A stretch of 6,049 nt of DNA from an uncultured Clostridia bacterium (GCA_949739095.1 CATIYX010000117.1:1-6049); one strand, 5' to 3'; shown: positions 1-6,049, numbered from the stretch's first letter. Numbers and translations are program-made. The notes: generated from the letters alone by a model not told the origin.

Positions 1-21
1 AAATAAAGGATACTGCATTTT

Positions 22-1995
22 TTAGGAAGCTGCCTCTACGATTTTATAATAAGTGCGGGCGGTCAGCAGATAGACCACCACATAAATGGCTGCAAAGAAT
101 GCCACTGTTGCGGCAGTACACAGGAAAAATAAAAACGTATCAGTCAAATGGAACGCCAATAAAAGATTTCGGATTACGCTGAAAGCAAACAGAATGTGTA
201 CCACCGCGCCGGCAAGCGGCAGAAAAAAGACGGTTAAAATCTGTTTGTTAATTGTTTGGCGCACTTCTTTTTGGCTCATGCCAACCTTCTGCATAATAGC
301 GAATCGGTCATGGTCGTCATATCCCTCCGATATCTGTTTGTAATAAATAATCAAAACGGTTGCCATCAAAAACAGAAAGCCGAGAAAGACACCCAGGAAT
401 AGAAATCCGCCATACATGGAGAACCATTCCTGACGTACGATGTCAATGCCGCGCATAGAGAATTCCGGAAGCACTTGTTTGATATCGGAGTTCAGTGCAT
501 GATAAAAGGCGGTATGGTCTTTGCCATCTTGCTGCGTAAAATTGAAAAAGGTTGTATACTGCGCTGCTTTGTCTTGTTCATTCACCAGCATAGTGGAGAT
601 TTGGTCTAGTGTTTCCATGCTGTTTACAACAAGATAATAATTATCAAAAGAATTAGCGGTGTTCTTTTGTGCAATAAGGAGAGACGCCAATTCTTCTTTT
701 ATCTGAAAGGTTTGAGTCCCCAATGTTAAAGATGGTTGACCATAGTTTTCTCCTTCGGAGAAAAGTAAAACTTCTTCCGGACGCAACGTGGTAGAATTGC
801 CGCTCATGGCGTTATAATCTTCTACAGGCAACACTTCAAAAGCACAGGCACTGCTGTTTCGGACAGAATCGGAAGGTTGGAACTGTCCATTTTCGTGTAA
901 TGCCCAAAAGGAAATGCTGCGGTAGGAAACAGGTTGGGTGATATCAATGCCCGAAGAGGAGACCTGTTTTTCAATCAGGATTGTCACCATGTTTTTCTGG
1001 TTTGCATCGACAGGATAGTGGATTGCCACATCGTTGGGATATAAGGAACGCAGCATATCGCCAGCGCCAAGATAGAGTGACGATGTGGAGGAGAGTGTTA
1101 CCAGCACCATAGTGCTGAGGATGCAGATGGTAGCTAGACCAACGGCATTTTGTTTCATACGATACATCATACTTGAAACGGATACAAAGTTACGAGGTTT
1201 ATAATAAAACCAGGTACTTCTTTTCAGTAGCTTCAGCAGTTTAATGCTGCCGGAAGTAAAGAGGGCATAGGTACCGATAATTACCAACAAAACCGCAAAG
1301 AAAAAGAGTGAGATTGCATCCAGTGGCGTATCTACTGTGACAGCAATGGTATAACCGCCGCCCAATGCGGCAAGACCGACTAACGTTAAAATCCAGGACG
1401 CTTTTGGCTCTTTTTCACCTTCATTGCTACCGCGAAGCAATCCGATAGGATTGGACAGCCGGATATGCAGCAGATTTACCAGCAAGGTTACAAGAAAGAT
1501 GCTCAGAAAAAGAAACGTGGTGTAAATAGCGGCGGAAGGCGTTATTATGAAGTCTAGGGTAAGCGGCGTTTTCATTAAATGCAGCAATGTAAGAAAAACC
1601 AGCTTGCCAAACAACACGCCGCCGAGCAGTCCTACAGTAATTGCCAAAAACGCAGTAAACAGTGTTTCGTAGGACAAAATTTTTGCAATATGGCGTTTTT
1701 CCAGCCCTAAAATACTATATAGTCCCACTTCTTTTTTGCGGCGTTTCATAAGAAAACTGTTTGTATAAAATAAAATAATTAGCGAAAAAATACCAATAAT
1801 GACAACACCAAACTGGAAGATGGATTCAAGTACGGCAGCACCCGGCATTTCTGACAATCCGGGATTGTAGCGCAATGTGAGCATATTGTAGAACATCAGA
1901 ACGCAACCAATGCAGGCGAGCAGATATGGCACAAAAGTACGTCGGTTATTTTTCAAATTTACCAGAGCAAGTTTGAGATACATCGTGTTACGCAT
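22..1995 (-). CDS. BceB-like ABC transporter permease (FtsX-domain, antimicrobial-peptide sensing and resistance)
   Basis: Membrane subunit of a Bce-type ABC transporter, 657 residues, close to the usual BceB length. Hydrophobicity suggests ten membrane helices at about residues 21-40, 60-82, 110-137, 150-178, 200-221, 226-247, 285-305, 528-552, 585-610 and 616-645. A hydrophilic extracellular domain of about 220 residues (306-527) lies between helices 7 and 8, the BceB hallmark. FtsX-like regions lie near 60-180 and 530-650; the cytoplasmic segment RRKKEVGLYSILGL after helix 2 is typical of the family. Known Bce permeases sense peptide antibiotics or their lipid II-cycle complexes, signal to the partner kinase and give resistance by target protection; that role is inferred here. 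The start was set at the ATG at 1995, which has GGGAGGTGA (2001-2009) eight bases upstream; the frame stays open upstream to 2127 but only inside the ATPase gene. It overlaps the ATPase gene by 8 bases, implying translational coupling. The ligand is unknown, and VraG- or PsdB-like specificity is equally possible. Confidence 0.93.
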   Translation of the reverse strand: MRNTMYLKLALVNLKNNRRTFVPYLLACIGCVLMFYNMLTLRYNPGLSEMPGAAVLESIFQFGVVIIGIFSLIILFYTNSFLMKRRKKEVGLYSILGLEKRHIAKILSYETLFTAFLAITVGLLGGVLFGKLVFLTLLHLMKTPLTLDFIITPSAAIYTTFLFLSIFLVTLLVNLLHIRLSNPIGLLRGSNEGEKEPKASWILTLVGLAALGGGYTIAVTVDTPLDAISLFFFAVLLVIIGTYALFTSGSIKLLKLLKRSTWFYYKPRNFVSVSSMMYRMKQNAVGLATICILSTMVLVTLSSTSSLYLGAGDMLRSLYPNDVAIHYPVDANQKNMVTILIEKQVSSSGIDITQPVSYRSISFWALHENGQFQPSDSVRNSSACAFEVLPVEDYNAMSGNSTTLRPEEVLLFSEGENYGQPSLTLGTQTFQIKEELASLLIAQKNTANSFDNYYLVVNSMETLDQISTMLVNEQDKAAQYTTFFNFTQQDGKDHTAFYHALNSDIKQVLPEFSMRGIDIVRQEWFSMYGGFLFLGVFLGFLFLMATVLIIYYKQISEGYDDHDRFAIMQKVGMSQKEVRQTINKQILTVFFLPLAGAVVHILFAFSVIRNLLLAFHLTDTFLFFLCTAATVAFFAAIYVVVYLLTARTYYKIVEAAS

Positions 1996-2755
1996 GTTGC
2001 TCACCTCCCGCCTCCAAAACGGAAAGTGTATCGGATATTTGCTGATACATTGCATCGGAGGAAAGCGCTCCACGGTAAATTTGATGGAATACTTGCCCGT
2101 CTTTGATGAACAAAACCCGTCCGGCATGGCTAGCGGCGCGTAGACTGTGTGTTACCATCAGGATGGTTTGCCCACTGTCATTGACTTCACAAAACAAGGA
2201 AAGAAGCTGCGTGGCAGCCTTGGAATCCAGCGCACCTGTCGGTTCATCAGCAAGCACCAGTTCCGGGTGAGTAATCAGCGCCCGAGCAACAGCGCAGCGC
2301 TGTTTTTGACCGCCGGAAACCTCATATGGAAATTTGTGCAGGAGGGATTCAATCCCAAGTTGACTGGCGATGGGGACCAGACGGCGTTTCATTTCAGAAA
2401 ATGGTTTGCCGGAGAGCACCAGCGGCAGAAAGATGTTGTCTTGCAGGGAAAAGGTGTCCAGCAGATTGAAATCCTGAAAAACAAACCCCAAGTGGTTCCG
2501 ACGGAACGCAGATAGGTCACGGTCCCGCATAGTGACGATGTTTTTTCCGTTTAACAGCACTTCGCCGCTAGTCGGTTTATCCAGTGAGGCGAGTATGTTC
2601 AAAAGCGTTGTTTTACCGGAACCAGATTCGCCCATGATGGCGACAAATTCGCCCGGTTCCACGGAAAAGTTGACACCAGACAACGCTTGCACGTGGTTTC
2701 CGCCGAAACGTGTCGTATATATTTTTCGGATGTTGTTGACTTCTAGAATTGGCAT
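1988..2755 (-). CDS. BceA-like ABC transporter ATP-binding protein
   Basis: Cytoplasmic ATPase of the Bce-type transporter, 255 residues, the usual length for this MacB/LolD-like group. All ABC motifs are intact: Walker A GESGSGKT (42-49), Q-loop Gln94 in FVFQDFNLL, signature VSGGQKQR (146-153), Walker B LVLADEPT (166-173) with catalytic Glu171, D-loop GALD (174-177) and H-loop His203. The opening LEVNNIRKIYTTRFGGNHVQ is typical of BceA/VraF proteins. It should pair with the permease encoded immediately downstream; its final codons hold that gene's ribosome binding site, and the two genes overlap by 8 bases. The start is the ATG at 2755, seven bases after a perfect AGGAGG. An in-frame ATG at 2773 was rejected because it lies just upstream of that site with none of its own. 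Expression is probably driven by the operator-promoter region at 2847-2932. The family is certain; the transported or sensed compound is not. Confidence 0.96.
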   Translation of the reverse strand: MPILEVNNIRKIYTTRFGGNHVQALSGVNFSVEPGEFVAIMGESGSGKTTLLNILASLDKPTSGEVLLNGKNIVTMRDRDLSAFRRNHLGFVFQDFNLLDTFSLQDNIFLPLVLSGKPFSEMKRRLVPIASQLGIESLLHKFPYEVSGGQKQRCAVARALITHPELVLADEPTGALDSKAATQLLSLFCEVNDSGQTILMVTHSLRAASHAGRVLFIKDGQVFHQIYRGALSSDAMYQQISDTLSVLEAGGEQHA

Positions 2756-2762
2756 AATGATT

Positions 2763-2768
2763 CCTCCT
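2763..2768 (-). promoter_or_regulatory. Ribosome binding site deciding the ATPase start
   Basis: AGGAGG on the minus strand, seven bases before the ATG at 2755. It lies just downstream of another in-frame ATG at 2773, so it fixes the start at 2755 and rules out a six-residue N-terminal extension. Confidence 0.85.
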
Positions 2769-2800
2769 GTCAATGAATTAGTTTAACGAGACACCCCACT

Positions 2801-2812
2801 GTCATATATGAC
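2801..2812. repeat. 12-base perfect palindrome in the transporter leader
   Basis: GTCATATATGAC is identical to its own reverse complement. It lies between the predicted transcription start (about 2840) and the ATPase start codon, inside the predicted 5' untranslated region of about 85 bases. It could be a site for a dimeric repressor, or it may be a chance palindrome; nothing else in the window repeats it. No function is assigned. Confidence 0.4.
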
Positions 2813-2846
2813 TAAACAGATGTGGGAGGCAGCTCTCTTATACCTA

Positions 2847-2875
2847 ATTATAACGGAATTATCCGCCATTTGCCA
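2847..2875 (-). promoter_or_regulatory. Predicted promoter of the ABC transporter operon
   Basis: On the minus strand a perfect -10 box TATAAT (2847-2852) is preceded by a 17-base spacer and a poor -35, TGGCAA (2870-2875), which matches TTGACA at only three positions. A strong -10 with a weak -35 fits a promoter that needs an activator, and the BceR-type operator and extra half-site lie directly upstream. The predicted start near 2840 leaves a leader of about 85 bases before the ATPase gene. Confidence 0.7.
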
Positions 2876-2884
2876 TAGATTTAG

Positions 2885-2892
2885 CTTACAAG
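2885..2892 (-). promoter_or_regulatory. Extra BceR-type half-site next to the -35 region
   Basis: CTTGTAAG on the minus strand repeats the downstream half of the main operator. It lies exactly 21 bases (two helical turns) from the corresponding half-site and nine bases upstream of the -35. No matching partner half is present at the N4 distance, so it would be a single or degenerate secondary site. Two-site promoters with a strong and a weaker site are known for BceR-like regulators of Bacillus subtilis; the role here is inferred. Confidence 0.45.
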
Positions 2893-2894
2893 AT

Positions 2895-2932
2895 GAGGGT
2901 GCAACCTTACAATTTTGTAAGATTGCACCCTC
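2895..2932. repeat. 38-base near-perfect palindrome enclosing the operator
   Basis: On the plus strand, arms GAGGGTGCAACCTTACAA and TTGTAAGATTGCACCCTC (18 bases each) flank a two-base centre. The single mismatch is C-A in plus-strand RNA but a G-U wobble in minus-strand RNA, so a minus-strand transcript could form a fully paired hairpin. It starts 37 bases after the kinase stop codon and no U-run follows, so it is not a standard intrinsic terminator. Its core is the BceR-type box; the outer 11 bases of each arm are not explained by that box. Confidence 0.85.
2907..2920 (-). promoter_or_regulatory. BceR-type operator (TTACA-N4-TGTAA)
   Basis: TTACA and TGTAA half-sites separated by four bases match the TNACA-N4-TGTAA inverted repeat described for BceR-like response regulators. 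It is the centre of the 38-base palindrome and lies 31 bases upstream of the predicted -35 of the transporter operon, as expected for an activator site. The regulator encoded at 3967-4647 is the obvious candidate to bind it. No complete copy was seen in front of the regulator-kinase operon, which suggests that only the transporter is induced. Confidence 0.75.
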
Positions 2933-2968
2933 TGGGCGGCGGTTTATTGTACAGTAAAGATAGGGATA

Positions 2969-3970
2969 TTAGTCCAACAGCTGTATATGTGCAGGAAATG
3001 TGAGGGATACTTTGGTGCCGCACCCCACTTCTGAGGTAATGGAAAGCGAAATAGACAGTTTTTGGGAAATTTCACGGCAGAGATACAGCCCCAAACCGGA
3101 AGCTTTTTTATCCATACGTCCATTATAACCTGTGAATCCTCGTTCAAAGAGTCGTGGTATATCCTCCCTGCGGATACCAATTCCGGTATCTTCAATCATC
3201 AGCGTAGTTTGTTTTCCAGAGATGGCATAAATATGGACGCCACCTGAAGTAGTATATTTCAACGCATTGGAAAGAAGTTGTTCTAAAATAAATACCAACC
3301 ATTTTTCGTCTGTCAGAACGGTTTCAGTTGTTTCTTCCACTGTCAGTGACAATTTTTTAAAGATGAAAACACTGGCATATTTTTTGACTGCCTGGCGGAT
3401 GAGAGTGGAAAGTGGAATTTCTTTCAGCAGTAGGTCGGAGGATAGGCTTTCCAGTCGTTGATAATAGAGTGCCATTTGTGTATATTCTTCTATCTTAAAC
3501 AATTCCTGTTCCAACTCTCGCGCAGAAAGCGAGTCGGATTGGAGCAGCAGCCGCATGGCAAAAAGTGGCGTTTTGATTTGGTGCGTCCAAAGAGTGTAGT
3601 AGTCCAGCATTTCTTTTTCACGCGCATCAGCTAACGAACGTAGATGGCAGTTTTTGGAATATAGCATGTGGAGCAGTTCCTGATAGTCCGATTCCAATAG
3701 ATTGCCGGCGGATGGTAATGTGCCAAGGTGTGCTTCAATGCTCTGCAAAACATTTTGCAGAGCAAAATGTTTTTTGGCAAAGCAATAGAAATCGTAAGCG
3801 CCAAACAAAAAACCAAAGAACATACAAATAAAAGAGGCATAAAGAAGCGGTTCCAAGGGGTATCCATAGAGATAGCAAACAACGCTAAAAATGAGCAGGA
3901 TAAGCAGTGTGCCAAAGAATAATTTTGTGCGACGCTTGATATACGCACAGAGCAGAGAACCCCATTTCAT
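2969..3970 (-). CDS. BceS-like intramembrane-sensing histidine kinase
   Basis: Membrane sensor kinase of 333 residues, the short size typical of BceS proteins. Two N-terminal helices (about 17-36 and 41-60) are joined by only a few residues (near YGYPLEP), so there is almost no extracellular sensor domain; such kinases are known to take their signal from the partner ABC permease within the membrane. The dimerisation and phosphotransfer segment contains LWTHQIKTP with the predicted phosphorylated His130. The ATPase domain is complete: N-box EQLLSNALKYT (Asn235), G1 box DTGIGI (261-266), F-box LFERGF (274-279) and G2 box GLGL (292-295). The start at 3970 follows AGGTG (3978-3982) by seven bases, and its ATGA overlaps the regulator stop, implying coupled translation. 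The expected partner is the regulator upstream. Autophosphorylation and phosphotransfer are inferred from intact motifs. Confidence 0.94.
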   Translation of the reverse strand: MKWGSLLCAYIKRRTKLFFGTLLILLIFSVVCYLYGYPLEPLLYASFICMFFGFLFGAYDFYCFAKKHFALQNVLQSIEAHLGTLPSAGNLLESDYQELLHMLYSKNCHLRSLADAREKEMLDYYTLWTHQIKTPLFAMRLLLQSDSLSARELEQELFKIEEYTQMALYYQRLESLSSDLLLKEIPLSTLIRQAVKKYASVFIFKKLSLTVEETTETVLTDEKWLVFILEQLLSNALKYTTSGGVHIYAISGKQTTLMIEDTGIGIRREDIPRLFERGFTGYNGRMDKKASGLGLYLCREISQKLSISLSITSEVGCGTKVSLTFPAHIQLLD

Positions 3971-4647
3971 GTCAGGTCACCTACCAGATAGCCGAGTCCT
4001 TTTTTTGTTGTAATATAGTCTGTTAAACCGATGGACTCCAATTTTTTGCGTAGACGGGTCATGTTGACAGTCAGGGTGTTGTCATCCACAAAACTGTCGT
4101 TTTCCCAAAGCCGCTGCATAATGGCGTCACGGGAAACGGTATGTCCTTTGTTTTCTAATAGAAGTTGTAATATTTTAAATTCGTTTTTCGTAAGTTCCAG
4201 TTTATGGTCCTGATAGCGGATGGTCGCGTCTCCAAGATTTAACACCGTACCGCGATGTTCCAACAAAGAAAGTTCGCCCTGAAACGAATATGCCCTACGC
4301 AGCAGCGCCTGTATTTTGGCTAAAATAACGCTGAGGTCAAAAGGTTTTGCGATAAAATCATCGCCACCCATGCTCATTGCCATGACAATGTTCATATTAT
4401 CTCCAGCAGAAGAAATAAAAATAATCGGAACTTTAGAAAGTTTACGGAGTTCGCTACACCAATAAAATCCATTAAAGTATGGCAGAGAAATATCCAATAA
4501 GATTAACTGTGGTTCATATCTCAAAAATTGATCCGTAATATGTGCGAAATCGTCTGCAATATACGTGTTAAATCCCCATTTGGATAAATATTCACAAAGC
4601 GCATTTGCAATAGTTGTATCATCTTCAATAATCATAATTTTGTACAT
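3967..4647 (-). CDS. BceR-like OmpR-family response regulator
   Basis: Cytoplasmic DNA-binding regulator of 226 residues, the normal size for OmpR/PhoB-type proteins. The receiver domain (about 1-115) has the acidic pocket Glu8-Asp9-Asp10, the phospho-acceptor Asp52 in LILLDISLP, Ser79/Ser80 at the switch position and Lys101 in FIAKPF. The stretch DNMNIVMAMSMGGDDF is characteristic of the BceR group. The C-terminal winged helix (about 134-226) contains LTKNEFKILQLL, the recognition-helix region VNMTRLRKKL and the wing KKGLGYLV. The ATG at 4647 follows AAAGGAG (4655-4661) by seven bases. It is the first gene of a two-gene operon with the kinase, overlapping it by four bases. Its likely target is the operator at 2907-2920 in front of the transporter genes. 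Assignment to the BceR group is strong; a specific ortholog name is not justified. Confidence 0.95.
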   Translation of the reverse strand: MYKIMIIEDDTTIANALCEYLSKWGFNTYIADDFAHITDQFLRYEPQLILLDISLPYFNGFYWCSELRKLSKVPIIFISSAGDNMNIVMAMSMGGDDFIAKPFDLSVILAKIQALLRRAYSFQGELSLLEHRGTVLNLGDATIRYQDHKLELTKNEFKILQLLLENKGHTVSRDAIMQRLWENDSFVDDNTLTVNMTRLRKKLESIGLTDYITTKKGLGYLVGDLT

Positions 4648-4691
4648 AACGCTGCTCCTTTCGGGAGGTATAGTGTAAATGAACTTACTTT

Positions 4692-4720
4692 ATTATAGCG
4701 GAAATGATATAAAAAAACAA
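4692..4720 (-). promoter_or_regulatory. Predicted promoter of the regulator-kinase operon
   Basis: On the minus strand, TATAAT (4692-4697) is preceded by a 17-base spacer and TTGTTT (4715-4720), a partial match to TTGACA. A T-rich tract lies across the -35 and the spacer. The start would be near 4685, giving a leader of about 38 bases. No TNACA-N4-TGTAA box is present, consistent with basal, uninduced expression of the sensor pair. Confidence 0.65.
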
Positions 4721-4776
4721 GAGAAGAGTGATAGCGGATGGAGAAAATAGTGAAATGGAAGAGGAGATTATGCTAT

Positions 4777-4807
4777 AAAAAAGCGGTACACCGAAAAGGT
4801 GTACCGC
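4777..4807 (-). terminator. Intrinsic terminator of the GH88 gene
   Basis: On the minus strand a perfect 10-base-pair stem, GCGGTACACC / GGTGTACCGC, encloses the loop TTTTC and is followed immediately by six T residues. It starts 21 bases after the GH88 stop codon and lies upstream of the promoter at 4692-4720. It therefore separates the hydrolase transcript from the regulator-kinase operon. Confidence 0.93.
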
Positions 4808-4828
4808 GAAATGATTCTCTAAAAAATA

Positions 4829-6031
4829 TTACCAATAAAGTTTCCAATCTTTGTTGTAGTAACGCATCAGCGCTTCCATGTAATAATAGTCGCCCCAGAT
4901 ATTACATTCATCTACGCCGTTGCCTTTGCCATCAGCGCCACGGACCGGTTTTGCATAAACTGCATGTAGAAGAATACCGTTGGATTCCGGTGTGGTAACC
5001 GTTGTATAATTTTCGCTTAAGCTGCGGACAATCGCTGCGCAGGCATTTTCGTAGACCGGTTTGTAATCATCGCCAATATGTTTTGCGATTTCCATCATAC
5101 CGCAGACAGCGATTGCGGCGGCGGAGGAAACACGTTCCTGTCCACTGCCATCTCCGAAAATCAAATCCCAATAGCAAATATAGTCTTCCGGCAGACGGTT
5201 CAAGAAAAAGTTAGATACTTTTTCTGCTGTATCCAGGAAATTTTTATCTTTTGTATAGATATAGGACAGCGGCAGTCCATAGACACCCCACGCCTGCCCG
5301 CGTGCCCAGCTGGAGTCATCAGAGAATCCTTGATGGGTTGCACCGTGGTCCGGAGCGCCGGTTTCCGGGTCAAAATAGAAGGTGTGGAAAGTGGAACTGT
5401 CCTCGCGGATGACATTTTCGAGTGCGGTTTTGGCATGATTATAACCGATTTCATAATATTTTTTGTCGCCTGTCACTTCGCTTGCCCAATACAGCAGTGG
5501 AACATTGAGGTAGCAGTCAATAATCAAACGGTATGCTTTCGGATCATCCACAGCGCCCCATGCCTGGATGAATTGTCCTTTTTCTTTATAACGGGTGATG
5601 AGTTTATCCGCAGCTTTAATCGCTGTTTCTTTCATTTTTTCGTTGCCAGTCAGCTTGTAACCTGCAACACAAGACAATGTGTATAGGAAGCCTAAATCGT
5701 GATGGTCTACACAGATTTGTTTTTCAATGCGGTTTGCAAAATCTTCACATTGAATTTCTGCCACCTTGCGGTATTTTTCATCGCCGGTATATTCATAGGC
5801 GAGCCACAGCATACCGGTCCAGAAGCTGTTGGTCCATTCAATGTTGTCAATTGCAGGATATACATTATTTACACTGGCAGGTGCCGGATATTTGTGAGTA
5901 AAGGTATCCAGACTTTCATCAATTTTTTTGATGATAAAATCCAGCGCATTTTTAACCTCTTCTTGGGTCAGCGGCGGAATGTTTTCAAATTTTGCTTTGT
6001 TTTTAATTCCCTCATCTGTGATGTTTTTCAT
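4829..6031 (-). CDS. GH88 unsaturated glucuronyl hydrolase
   Basis: Predicted hydrolase of 400 residues that removes the 4,5-unsaturated uronic acid left at the non-reducing end of oligosaccharides by polysaccharide lyases, usually from host glycosaminoglycans such as hyaluronan or chondroitin. GH88 enzymes have an (alpha/alpha)6 barrel and act by hydrating the double bond. Both key acids are visible: Asp112 in HDLGF and Asp172 in IIDCYLN, matching the two aspartates of characterised enzymes (Asp88/Asp149 in Bacillus GL1; Asp115/Asp175 in Streptococcus agalactiae, from memory). Also typical are GATHQGFSDDSSWARGQAWG (230-249) and the C-terminal VDECNIWGDYYYMEALMR. No signal peptide is seen, so it should act in the cytoplasm on imported disaccharides. 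The ATG at 6031 follows AAAAGGAG by eight bases. A terminator follows the gene. The 360-371 loop differs from streptococcal enzymes, so substrate choice is uncertain. Only 18 bases upstream are visible, so its promoter or operon partners lie outside. Confidence 0.93.
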   Translation of the reverse strand: MKNITDEGIKNKAKFENIPPLTQEEVKNALDFIIKKIDESLDTFTHKYPAPASVNNVYPAIDNIEWTNSFWTGMLWLAYEYTGDEKYRKVAEIQCEDFANRIEKQICVDHHDLGFLYTLSCVAGYKLTGNEKMKETAIKAADKLITRYKEKGQFIQAWGAVDDPKAYRLIIDCYLNVPLLYWASEVTGDKKYYEIGYNHAKTALENVIREDSSTFHTFYFDPETGAPDHGATHQGFSDDSSWARGQAWGVYGLPLSYIYTKDKNFLDTAEKVSNFFLNRLPEDYICYWDLIFGDGSGQERVSSAAAIAVCGMMEIAKHIGDDYKPVYENACAAIVRSLSENYTTVTTPESNGILLHAVYAKPVRGADGKGNGVDECNIWGDYYYMEALMRYYNKDWKLYW

Positions 6032-6049
6032 GGAACAAACTCCTTTTCA

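Noticed and set aside
1..21. Possible terminator after the permease gene
   Set aside because: Only 21 bases remain before the window edge and no hairpin is visible in them.
1996..2127. N-terminal extension of the permease by 44 residues in the open frame
   Set aside because: It lies wholly inside the ATPase coding region and lacks a ribosome binding site. The ATG at 1995 has a strong one, and the extension does not resemble the start of a BceB protein.
2147..2515. A 122-codon open frame on the plus strand
   Set aside because: It is fully antisense to the ATPase gene, whose conserved ABC motifs account for the sequence.
2756..2773. Upstream ATG for the ATPase adding six residues
   Set aside because: The AGGAGG lies just after this ATG and is correctly spaced for the ATG at 2755 instead.
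2895..2932. The long palindrome as an intrinsic terminator for the kinase transcript
   Set aside because: Minus-strand sequence after the stem reads ATCTTGTAAGC with no U-run, and the plus side is GC-rich. The centre matches a regulator box, so an operator is the better explanation, though an RNA role is left open as a finding.
3631..3948. A 105-codon open frame on the minus strand in another phase
   Set aside because: It lies inside the kinase gene, over its transmembrane segment. Its hydrophobic look is a shifted-frame reflection of the membrane helices.
4674..4690. TGTAA and TTACT near the regulator-kinase promoter as an autoregulatory BceR box
   Set aside because: The half-sites face the wrong way (TGTAA-N6-TTAC), have the wrong spacing and lie downstream of the -10.
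5078..5686. A 202-codon open frame on the plus strand
   Set aside because: It is antisense to the well-supported GH88 gene, has no convincing ribosome binding site and gives a low-complexity, cysteine- and phenylalanine-rich product unlike a real protein.

Overview
The window is a tightly packed stretch of what looks like a chromosome from a gut or host-associated Firmicute, probably class Clostridia. This is inferred from moderate GC content, strong AGGAGG-type ribosome binding sites, Firmicutes-type promoters, a BceRS-BceAB-type antimicrobial-peptide module, and a GH88 enzyme acting on uronic-acid oligosaccharides. The species cannot be named from the sequence. All five genes lie on the minus strand, so the biological reading order runs from high to low coordinates.

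From right to left the layout is as follows. (1) 4829-6031 holds a complete cytoplasmic GH88 unsaturated glucuronyl hydrolase. A textbook intrinsic terminator at 4777-4807 follows it and separates it from the next unit. (2) 3967-4647 holds an OmpR-type response regulator of the BceR family. It overlaps by 4 bases (ATGA) with 2969-3970, a 333-residue intramembrane-sensing histidine kinase of the BceS type. Their promoter is at 4692-4720. (3) A 213-base intergenic region (2756-2968) carries a BceR-type operator inside a 38-base near-perfect palindrome, an extra half-site exactly two helical turns away, a promoter with a perfect -10 and weak -35, and a 12-base palindrome in the leader. (4) 1988-2755 holds the ABC ATPase (BceA-like), overlapping by 8 bases with 22-1995, the 657-residue ten-helix permease (BceB-like). 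The permease is complete and ends 21 bases before the window edge.

The two-component and ABC genes form a complete RR-HK-ATPase-permease module. By analogy with characterised Bce systems, the permease would sense a peptide antibiotic or its lipid II-cycle complex through its large extracellular loop and signal to the kinase within the membrane. The kinase would phosphorylate the regulator, which would bind the operator and raise transporter expression. The inducing compound cannot be read from the sequence. The GH88 gene is transcriptionally separate and probably belongs to a saccharide-use locus that continues beyond position 6049.

I found no RNA genes, mobile elements, CRISPR arrays or broken genes, and no gene-free stretch longer than 300 bases. 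The module type is known. The least explained element is the long palindrome around the operator.
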